A stretch of 64,000 bases of DNA from Escallonia rubra (taxonomy: Eukaryota > Streptophyta > Magnoliopsida > Escalloniales > Escalloniaceae), in NCBI GenBank assembly GCA_033065855.1, contig JAVXUO010001937.1, positions 36,547-100,546 on the forward strand, read 5' to 3'. Shown one piece after another: positions 45,435 to 55,192 of this stretch. Position 1 is the stretch's first letter. Each line of letters starts with the position of its first letter. Below the pieces are notes generated by a model. The model saw nothing but the letters and a program-made list of their open reading frames with translations. It made no database searches and was not told the DNA's origin. Position numbers and translations under genes: made by a program.

Positions 45435-48400
45435 ATGGATTCCTTTTCCTCCTCTTTCCTTTCCTCATTTTCCCAACCAAATCGCATTCCATGTCCTACC
45501 ACCTCTCTAACACCGTTTACACATTTTCGTTTTGTTAGTACTTCCTCCCTTAAAATTGAAAACAAATCAAAATTTACGAGTGCTAATAAGAAAATGTCAC
45601 CAGAACTGTTAAAAAAGAGAAATCCACCATCATTGCTAGTGAGTTTATTGAACGCTGTCGATGAACATATAAACACGTTCATCGATCCTCCTCTCCGACC
45701 CTCCGTGGATCCTAGGCACGTCCTAGCAGACAACTTCGCGCCCGTGGACGAGCTCCCTCCAACGGATTGCGAGGTGATACACGGCTCCCTCCCGCAGTGT
45801 CTAAACGGCGTTTACATCCGCAACGGCCCGAATCCCCAGTTTTTTCCCCGCGGGCCTCACCACCTCTTCGATGGTGATGGCATGCTTCACGCCATCAGAA
45901 TCTCCAATGGGCGAGCCACCCTCTGCAGCCGCTACGTAAAGACGTACAAGTACGCGACAGAGCGCGACGTGGGCTATGCCGTCTTTCCTAAAGTTTTCTC
46001 CGGCTTCAACAGCCTCATTGCTGCGGCTGCGCGTGGCATGGTCACGGCAGCTAGGATTTTGGCTGGACAATTTAATACAAGCAATGGCAGTGGCCTGGCT
46101 AACATCAGCTTGGGTTTCTTTGGGGGAAGCCTTTACGCTCTCTGTGAGTCGGATCTTCCCTACAGATTAACGCTGGCATCAGACGGCGATGTAGTGACTG
46201 TAGGTCGCCATGATTTTGATGGTAAGCTCATCAGGAACATGACGGCACATCCCAAGGTGGATCCCGACACAGGTGAGATATATCTAGGTTGTAGCTGCAA
46301 TCCATCCCATCGTATAGCGATAAAATATGGTCATTAAATTCAAGTCACCGACGTTTCTAATACTTCCAATGATAATTTTTAACATGCGTCAATAAAGACA
46401 TTTGACAATTACTGATTGTTGCAACACGAAGGATTATAACTAGAGTTAATTACGCCATTGATCATTGAATTTATAGGGAAATTTCATTTTAACCACTGGA
46501 CATCAAATTGTGTCAAAATGACCACTGATCTTTTAATTTTGTCCAAATAAGGTTATTCTGTTGAATTGAGCCTACCGGCGTCCCGTTAATTCCCTTTAGT
46601 GAGGAGTAAACACGTCAATTTGCCTTGACATCAATTTACTTCTTTTTTTCTATTCTTCTTTTTCTTCTCCAATTTTTCTTCCTCCATTGCTCACTAATTA
46701 CCCACCACCACGTTCTTCCTCCATTGCTCACTTACGCCATTGACCAGTGATCCCCCTTTCCAAGTGTGAAATCTCGCTTGCAAAGAGGGGTGAGAGAGAT
46801 GTCGTCGGAGATCGAAAGGTTGAGCAGATCGATGGAGATTCCTCCTTCGCCGCGACGGCGCCTGGCAAAGAGGTGGCGGAAGCGGTGGTTGGCGAGAGCT
46901 TGAAGAACGACGTGAGAGCTTACCAGGTGGCGGGCTATACACAGGAACAGGCGACGATGAAGGAGGCGCTATGTACGGATCAAGCCGATCTATTAAACCT
47001 CCGGTATACTCTGTAACGCCGGCCTCCAGGACCTTTGATGTGCCTCGTACCCATCACCAGCGCTCATCAGTGCAATAGCAAATGATTCAAAGGCTCTCCA
47101 TGGTTTGTAAAATTAGAATGGCCTCTTCCCCTGTTCAAGGAACATTGTGAACATCATCGCTTTCCCTTTGATGTTTTGCATTTATTAGGCTGCTTAAATA
47201 CACAAGCTCCGTAGTTTTGAACATCGTTCTCCTGATAATCTGCATTCTTTCAAACAAGCCCATCTAGCAGTATCAAGGTGAAAAGGGAAATGTAGTAACG
47301 TACCTGAAAAAGAGGGCGACAAGGGGACCGACGTCGATGGATCGGTGACTGGGGTGGGTAGTAGTCCGTCGATGGTGGATGGATTAGGCGATTGGTGAGG
47401 GTACGTAGTAGTCAGTCACCGGTGGATGGACCGGCGTTCGTGGAGGATCGCTGGAATTCAGGATCCCTTTTCAGGAGTTCATGCTTGTCTTCATACAGGG
47501 AAATTGTACTTGGGTCGCCGGGAAAGCATGTCTCCAAGGTAAAGGTAGGAGAGTATTTCCGAGACCATTGGAATTTGCACAGAGAGAGAGAGAGATTTAT
47601 TGAGGGACGGATTTGCCCATAAATTAAACGACTTAACGGATTTAGATTTGACGGAATCTAACAGAGTGACTTAATTGAGCGCAATTGAAGAGTTCAGTGG
47701 TCACTTTGACACAAATTGATGTCCAGTGGTCAAAATAAAATTTGCCTAATAGTTCAATGGTGTAATTAATTCTTATAACTATTGTTTCCTACAACCTAGA
47801 TAGCGCCAAATTTTTTTTTTTCCGAAACGAATACCGAAAACTTTTGAATGCAATCCTGTTATAGCAAAATCCTATAACCTTCTATAGAGCGACGATTAGA
47901 TATTGCCGAAATTTGTCCAAAAATATAGGATTAGTTACACTTTAATGTTAGGCACGCAAGCCTTTAATTTTGTCACTAGAAGTTATGTTGCCGCCAAAAA
48001 TACACGACAAATTGTCCCCAAGGAACATTTAGGCATCACTCTCCATATCCTTGCAAAACTTACCGGCCAATTAATGCATGGCTCTTGCTAGTTTACACTA
48101 CAAGAAAAGAAGGATTTAACGACGGACTTTTAGCGACGGAATAAATTCTGTCTCTAAAAGTCATTTCAGCGACAGAATAAATTCTATCTCTAAAAGTCAT
48201 TTCAGCGACGGAATAAACCGTCGATGCAAAATCCGTCGGTAAAAATATTTAACGACGGAACACTCCGTCGCTAATGTTAAAAAAAGAAATTAAATTAAAA
48301 TACTTAAAATATAATTAGAGACGGATATTCCGTCGCTAATTAATAAATAAATTCGTCGCAAAAACTTAAATATTAACGACGGATTTGAAAATTCCGTCAC

Positions 48401-50024
48401 CAAACTATTAGTAACGGGCTTTTATACGAAGGACTTAGCGACGGAAAATCCGTCGCTAAATGTTTTAGCGACGGATTTTAGGCTTTTAGCTACGGATTTC
48501 CCGTTGCTAAAAGCCTTTTTCCTTGTAGTGTTAATACTAGTGTTATGTGCATACATGAATGCTTTGATGCTTGTATATTTCCACAAGCCTAATATCTGGA
48601 TTTGTCACTACAGGTGAGGTATTTGCTTTCAGATACGGCCCAATACGTCCATTTCTGACCTTCTTCCGCTTCGACGATAGTGGAAATAAGCAACAAGACG
48701 TGCCTATCTTCTCCATGGCATGCCCATCATTCGTGCACGACTTTGCCATCACCGAAAAGCACGCTATATTCCCAGATAACCAAATAGGGATAAACCCTAT
48801 GGACATGATCCTCGGCAAGGGGTCAGCGGTCGGTGCAAACCTAGCAAAAGTGCCGAGACTAGGTGTTATCCCTCGGTATGCAAAGGATGAGTCGGAGATG
48901 AGGTGGTTCAACGTTCCGGGGTACAATGTGTTGCATGTTGTTAATGCATGGGACGACGGGGACAGCGTGGTCATGGTGGCGCCAAATATTTTGTCGATAG
49001 AACATACATTTGAGCGCATGAATTTGATCCACTTATCGATGGAGAAGGTGATAATAAACCTCAAGACCGGAGTCGTGTGGAGACATCCGGTCTCGACAAG
49101 GAGTCTGGACTTTGGAGTGATCAATCCGGCTTATGTTGGGAAGAAGAACAAGTATGTATGTAACAAATTTGGTACACAAAAATATGCAAATAAACTAAAG
49201 TGACCTAGAAATAATAAAAAATTAAAGATGAAGTTAAAGGTAATTGAGAAATGGGAAGGAGCAATTCCTAGAATTGTAGCTAAAGATCCATAATCGTTAC
49301 AAAAGGGGGTTAACATGCTTGAAGAAAACATTAAGGAGGGAAAGAGATTGTCCATTCTTGGTATGATCAAGCCTATTATTATAGATAGATTACAATGTGT
49401 AGGTTTCGTAAAAGTTTAACAAGCAAAACGAACCGATATTTTGGCTTAAGAGGAGAAAAGTACTAGATTTACCATTCTTCAGCCAAATTTAAAAAAAAAA
49501 AAAAGCCATATGAGGAATTAATGCTATCGATTATCAAGCATGCCCTTTACACCAACTTGATTTTTGACTATTATTTGCATATGCAATAACTTTAATGACT
49601 ATATTCCTAATAAAGCTTCCGCTAAGAAATTTTGTTATATTGTAGATATGTGTATGCAGCGGTAGGGACTCCAATGCCAAAGGTATCGGGGGTGGTGAAG
49701 CTAGACTTATCGGTGTCAGAAGAGGACCGATGCGAGTGTATAGTGGCTAGTCGGATGTATGGACCTCGGTGCTATGGAGGTGAACCATTTTTCGTGGCAA
49801 CAGAACCGGATGACCCTGAGGCGGACGAGGATGATGGGTATTTGGTGTCTCACGTGCATGATGAGAGCACTCGAGAGTCGAAATTCTTGGTCATGGATGC
49901 TAAGTCGTCAACTCTCAATATTGTGGCTGCCTTGAAGCTACCCGGTCGGGTGCCTTACGGCTTCCACGGAATCTTCGTGAGGGCAAGTGAGCTAAGTAAA
50001 GCTCCGGAAACTGCCCAAGCATGA
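45435..50024 (+). CDS. CCD4: Carotenoid cleavage dioxygenase 4, copy b (chloroplast)
   Basis: Coding exons: 45435-46272, 48614-49151, 49646-50024. Phases are identical to copy a and the product is 584 aa. The transit peptide is shorter and diverged; similarity to copy a becomes strong from SVDPRHVLADNFAPV onward. All four iron ligands are kept: H272 (TAHPKVD), H321 (FVHDFAIT), H387 (LHVVNAW) and H566 (YGFHGIF). Changes near the active core relative to copy a include HVVNAWDDGD for HAINAWDEED and MACPSF for MTRPSF. The C-terminus is extended (SKAPETAQA). The coding sequence has no stops or frameshifts. It is less GC-rich than copy a. Intron 1 is 2.34 kb and about three quarters transposon; its retention would cause an early stop at 46335-46337. 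A distinct carotenoid specificity is possible but not shown. Confidence 0.94.
46443..47772. mobile_element. Non-autonomous MULE, 1.33 kb, 9-bp TSD, in CCD4b intron 1
   Basis: The 9-bp TTATAACTA lies at 46434-46442 and again at 47773-47781. The left end GAGTTAATTACGCCATTG matches the reverse complement of the right end, GAATTAATTACACCATTG. The inverted repeats extend about 150 bp (CCACTGGACATCAA, GTGTCAAA). The GC-rich interior (46740-47620) has a gene-fragment look but no intact frame. Long TIRs and a 9-bp duplication define the Mutator superfamily. Confidence 0.92.
46795..47110. other. Possible captured host-gene fragment inside the MULE (Pack-MULE-like)
   Basis: The 46795-47015 region is GC-rich, with a Met-initiated frame (ATG 46800, MSSEIERLSRSM-like) and overlapping frames, unlike the AT-rich TIRs. 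The frames break after 30-90 codons. I do not recognise the parent gene. Pack-MULE status is a hypothesis. Confidence 0.3.
48096..48530. mobile_element. Non-autonomous CACTA element, 435 bp, 3-bp TSD, in CCD4b intron 1
   Basis: It starts CACTACAAGAAAAGAAGG and ends CCTTTTTCCTTGTAGTG, so both ends read CACTACAAG inward. TTA flanks both sides (48093-48095 and 48531-48533). The interior consists of repeated AGCGACGGA / TCCGTCGCTA motifs in both orientations. CACTA ends plus a 3-bp duplication are diagnostic of the En/Spm superfamily. It ends 83 bp before exon 2. Confidence 0.93.
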
Positions 50025-51220
50025 ACCAGAATGTGGAAAGATTTTTAACCATGTGTAAATATGATGGCATGGTGCAAGAAAATGAGTCACATTCTATTGC
50101 ATCATGAATCGCCGATATATACAAGCTTACATCTCTTTTTTTGCTTTTTCGTATTTGGCTTCATTTATCTCAAATTATAAATCAATTTAAAGTAACTTTG
50201 AAGTGACATAGGCCATAGTGATCACATGATGTTGGGAAAACAATTCATATAAGTAAGGTTGAGAAGCCTATTGCTAGTTGCCAATAAAAGGTAAGTATAG
50301 GAGTAAATCCAGTCTCTAATTACTTTTAAGCCACTACCAAAAGTGAAAATTTGCCACTTTAGCTGGTGAGAACTTTTTGAAACATTGGCCCCCGAAAAAA
50401 TTCCAACAACAAGGGTGCAATTGTTACCGTATATGGACTTCTGTGCATCAAGAAAAAAAGAATATATCTATAGTATAAGGAAGTCATTTCTTTGTATATG
50501 TTTGACTTTTGTAATTTTAAGAGTACTCTTAAGAATCAGTAACGTAATCTAAAAATAATTTTAGGAGTAATTCGTGCTTGTACTCCTCATCACAGAGTAA
50601 CACGGAGTACTAGTTATCAATAGTTGCCCCCCATGTGTTGTACGAATGCATCATTTTTAGTATCTACTTTCCCTTCTCATTTCAAAGCCAGCACTGTAAC
50701 AATTTATCTTACCCTTTTCAAAATTTGGTCACAATGACTTTTTTTGAAAAAAATTATCGTGTAAGAATTGGAGCACGTGAAATGGACATTTGATATCAGT
50801 TAATTATCACCTTAATGCTTTTATTTCACTTTCCAAATACTAATATTTACTTAAATTATTATATATTTCTATTCAAAAGGCTAAGGGGACTTGAATTTTA
50901 AAATGGAGGAAGATTTCTTCTACTCTCTGCTTTAATATAATAGCAAGAAGTGAAGCAAAGTGAAAAGAATATTCGCCCCCAGCAAAATGTTCTTGGCCTA
51001 GCTCCCTGAAGGAACATGAATTTGTTGGAAAAATCCAGAAAAGTACTGCAAGTTTTAAAAAAAATACTTAACAACCTGTACTTGCCCCCACAATCTTCTT
51101 TATGATTTTTCATGAACACGACAATATGTAAAACAAGACTGAAAAAAAACCTAATTGTTTGGCTAATTTAGCCGGACATTTAAAACCGTGTACGAGACTT
51201 TCATCTTCCGCTTCTCCTAA
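50025..51220. other. CCD4b 3' flank, no supported gene
   Basis: Probable 3' UTR near the start; AATAAA lies at 50283-50288. The remaining short frames show no resemblance. No defined transposon. Confidence 0.55.
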
Positions 51221-51770
51221 AATGTATTGAAAATGGTATTCAATTACTATAGGGGCATTTCATGTAATGTACTAAGTGTAGTATGATTTGATGCCATCTT
51301 TACAATGTTCGTACTCCTTTGTTGAAAAATGCCTTATCTCGTGTTTTGTACTTTTTTTTTTCTAATAATAAGCTATTCCGCCATTCTACGATTTAGCACA
51401 ACACCCTCATAGTACTCTAATTTTGCATCATGTGCCTCTTTTATATTAGCTAAATTGACATAATTTGATCTTTTACTTGCTGGAAAACTTACTTCATGTT
51501 TGTTTACCATTTTTGAGTTTTATTTTCTTCAAAGTCTATTGTGTTTAATTAGTTCTCAGTTTGTTATTACGTTTTAAAAAATACCAGATTCAGACAGTAG
51601 TCGTTATCTCCTTGCAAATCAATGATATTATTAGAGTTCAATCATTCCACTTATTTTGACGTAAAAATGTACTGAAAATGGTATTCAATCATTATACGAA
51701 CATTTCATGTAATATGCTAAATGAATATAACTTAATGTGATGCCATCTTTTCAAATACTCTTTTTCTTTT
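51221..51770. repeat. ~100-bp direct repeat, offset 445 bp
   Basis: AATGTATTGAAAATGGTATT at 51221 recurs as AATGTACTGAAAATGGTATT at 51666. Both continue with CATTTCATGTAAT and TGATGCCATCTTT. Confidence 0.85.
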
Positions 51771-53522
51771 TATGGAAAAAGCCGTTTGTCATGTTGTCTA
51801 GAACATGAAAAATAAAAACAAGAAAATAGTGACCAAATGAGCGGTATAGTTTGATCTCACGCAAAAACCTTGTTCTACCTTTTAATTTTTTTGCCCAATA
51901 TATGATGGTCGGTGGTCCAAAGAGTAAAAAACATACAAAATGAAATTCTAATTAATTAATGTTACAATACAGTGACATTTTCGTAATTATTTAAATATGT
52001 TTATCTATTATCTAAAAATTTTTAAAAAAAGTTTCGACAAAAGTTGGTGGGTGACGTGCCCCCACCAGTCATGTGGGTGGTCCGCCCCTCACTTATAGTT
52101 TTTAAACACATATATGTAATTCATATACGAATTTGAGTAAGTGTTATATGACTGAAAGAGTTGCGGGAATTAAAAAAAAAGGGATAGTATATCTGTAATG
52201 AATTGAAAAGGTGTCTTAGAATTTAAGATACTGAAATTTATTTCGTACTAAGAAAAAGAGGTTTTTCTTAGCAAATTAAATGAGCACGCAAGTAAGATAA
52301 GGCGATAATATAAGTTACTATAGCACATAAATTAGAAAAGTGTCTTGGAATATAATTAAGATACTAAAATTTATTTCGTACTAAGAAAAGAGTTTTTCTT
52401 AACAAATGAACACGCAAGATAAGGTGATAATATGCGTTACAAGCACGACATGATTGCCAGTAAGTAATAACAAAAATCGAATACAACAATGAGTTAAATA
52501 ATTTTATTAAAAATGGACATCGGATAAAAGGCTAAATCAATATGCATTTTACTGGAAATGTCCTTGAAGATTGATGAGATAATTTCACACTAGAGTTTGA
52601 ACTAGCCGACTACATCTTGTCAAGCCACACTTTACACTCAAAACATGGATTACAACGACAAAAAACAAATAAAAATGGGACAAGAAGAACCTTTGATAAT
52701 GATCATAGCACTCTGAACATCTTGCAATACTTGCCTTGAACAAAATTACTTTAATTTTGTTTCTTTATAAATAATGCGACCTAGAATTGTGAGTAAATAT
52801 AGAAATTTCAACAAAGATGCATTTAACCTTATTTTGAACATGATCTTGATTTTAAAAAGCAGGTCATATAACGTTCGGGATATTTCTATTTACCAAATTT
52901 AGCGAGAACAAAGTCGATGAGCTAAAATTCTCTTGTAACATGATAAACAATTGTATACATTTTACTTTCTTACATTTAGACAGTTCATATACTTCTTTCC
53001 ACATAAAATGAGTATTTTGAGGCGAGAAGGTTTTCATGTTTCTTGAAAAAAGGTTGTGTTATGTACAAAACATTTTTCAAAATTTTAAACAACATCAAGG
53101 AATTTAAAATTTTCGTATCGGCAAGCAAACCCAGGCCAATATCTAATTTAGGTATTCATGACATTGGAAAAATGGATTATAAGTTGAAATTATGTTTAAA
53201 AGCCCAAACTTTTTTGAGAATGCAACACAATGCCTTCACTATAAGAATCCTTGTTCTTCTTGTCGCCGAATACACATTGAGAGATGCTTTGATAGAACTA
53301 TTTACGCACTATTGAAAGTTATCTTAACCTATAGCTCAAATTTATTGTAGTATATATAAAAATTATTGTCATAGGAAAAATGTGTGTTAATATAAATTCA
53401 TTTTTTTTCTTCTTCATGTTTGTTGAGTAAGCTTGAAATAATTGGGTACAGATTGTCACTCCGGTTATTGTGAGGGGATTAAGCCCTACTATACATATGA
53501 GAATTCATGTAAAGGAAAAAAA
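51771..53522. other. AT-rich intergenic DNA with a 130-bp-offset duplication
   Basis: No supported gene. The 90-codon frame at 53043-53315 has no recognisable similarity. It is AT-rich and probably fortuitous. The duplication at 52200-52440 is described separately. Confidence 0.55.
52200..52440. repeat. Tandem duplication, offset ~130 bp, two copies
   Basis: GAAAAGGTGTCTTAGAAT near 52205 matches GAAAAGTGTCTTGGAAT near 52335. Both continue with AAATTTATTTCGTACTAAGA, TTTTTCTTA and ACACGCAAG. Confidence 0.88.
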
Positions 53523-53749
53523 ATGGCTGCTACCCCGGTTGAAGGAATCTTTCTCCTACTCCTTATATAGCAACAATCAATCGTCTCTAGATGTTTCTAG
53601 TGATTTTTATTTAGTGACGCTAAAAAAATATTGGTAATAATTGTCACTGAAAGTGTTAGAAGAAAAGTCACTAGAAACATTTAGCGACTATTAATTGTCA
53701 CTATACACGGAATTTGGGGAAGATTCCTACAATCCGGGTAGGAGCCAAA
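53523..53749. mobile_element. Foldback MITE copy B, ~227 bp, downstream of CCD4b
   Basis: Same family as 39834-40061, in the same orientation. The left end is ATGGCTGCTACCCCGGTTG, and the right end has GGGTAGGAGCCAAA. Shared interior: CAACAATCAATCGTCTCTAG, then GTCACTAGAAACATTTAGCG. Nearly equal length and good identity suggest related insertions. Confidence 0.85.
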
Positions 53750-53789
53750 GTTTGTTCTCGTGTAAATACCCTTGAGGGAGAATGGAACA

Positions 53790-53960
53790 TATACTTCATG
53801 GAAATGTCCTTGAAGATTAATGGAATATAGAGTTTAGGTAAATGCCTTGGGAAGTTAATGGAATTTAGAGTTCATGTAAGCGCTCTTGGAGATAAATCCG
53901 TTGCGCCTTTTGGAAGTTAATGGAATATAGAGTTCATATGAATACTCTTAAAGATAACTC
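53790..53960. repeat. Short degenerate tandem repeat (GAAGTTAATGGAATATAGAG units)
   Basis: Three to four degenerate copies of GAAG(A/T)TAATGGAAT(A/T)TAGAGTT(C/T)A follow the MITE directly, with spacers containing CTTG/CTCTT. Confidence 0.75.
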
Positions 53961-54237
53961 CGTCAACGTCACTGCCGATAAAGCATCACGCCACCACAAC
54001 GTTTTAGGACCATCGTTGCAAAATAACTGCCCAACAAGTCTTTGCAATTTGATAGCAATTGGTTCTTCGGATCCTTGATTACGCGATGCAAGATGATTGT
54101 AGCATCTACTTCTGACCTGATGCGTGCCTTACTAGCTAGCTAATACTAGTAGGTAAACTTGGCATGCATATGCAAATTAAGGGCCAACACACCTATCAAT
54201 GTGACGCCTAACGCCCAGAACAATTAGGATCCTTCCG

Positions 54238-54312
54238 ATGTTTGGCCAATGACAGCAACACATTCATTTTATTTGAAAGCAGTTCTTGATGTTTGGCCAA
54301 TGACAGCAACAT
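54238..54312. repeat. 24-25 bp direct repeat
   Basis: GATGTTTGGCCAATGACAGC followed by AACA occurs at about 54238 and again at about 54289. Confidence 0.85.
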
Positions 54313-54778
54313 TAATTTCCAGCCTGATTGAGTCTTACTCAAAGCATAGTCTCGGGAGAGTACAAAACTTTGTTGTTCAATGCCTGAACAATATTTGGAA
54401 AAGAACAAAGTCATGACTTCTACTCTGTCCTAAGTCCTAACTTTGATTGCCCACTCAATCCTACCTTGGTCACCATAATAAGTGTCACTAAAAGCTTTAA
54501 CTTAGGTACCTGAAAAATTAAGCTCTTTAAATTTTCCGTTGAGCCCTACTTTTCTAGACTAATGTATTATTGTGATGTCTACCAAATCGGATATATAAGT
54601 ATAAGTTGACTGCTTTATAGTTTTTCCAGTTGTATAAATTTTTATTATTATGACCAAAAAAGTACCCGAAAATATTAAGAGGTGCTCCAATTCAGAGCAA
54701 CTACACATATTTGTAGTCCCGGATGCAGAATTTGACATGAGATGAGACAAAATTTCGATGTTCTCCACTTGCTTGTTA

Positions 54779-55081
54779 CTCCCTCAGTCTTTAATTAATT
54801 GATCCTATTTCTTTTTTGAGCAGTTCCAAAAAAATTGATCACTTCCCAAATTAAAAAAGATTTCATAAGTATTTTTACATGTTTACCCTTCTTATATATA
54901 TTTTTTATTTTACTTTCCACATTTTATTTTCTATCAACTCATTTTTCTCTCTCTTTGCCCACTTTCTTCTCTCCATCTCTCTCTTGGTATAAAATGAAAA
55001 ACTCATATAATATAGATAACTCATATCATAAATAAGCGTGCAAGTCTGTTAACACGATCAACCAATTAGAGACGGAGGGAG
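54779..55081. mobile_element. Stowaway-like MITE, 303 bp
   Basis: The left end CTCCCTCAGTCTTTAATTAA and the right end (AATTAGAGACGGAGGGAG) are inverted, with TA on both sides (54777-54778 and 55082-55083). Same family as 38035-38335. CTCCCTCCGTYTC-type ends are typical of Stowaway. Confidence 0.9.
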
Positions 55082-55192
55082 TACTATACAACCACTTTAA
55101 AACATATACTATAAGTAGTTAAGGGATGCAGTTAGATGATTAAGTTTTTCTAACTATGGAATTAAAGTTAAAAATTTCAAAGCAAAACTATC

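Noticed and set aside
53043-53315. 90-codon frame
   Set aside because: AT-rich, no recognisable domain and no neighbouring exons. A chance frame is more likely.
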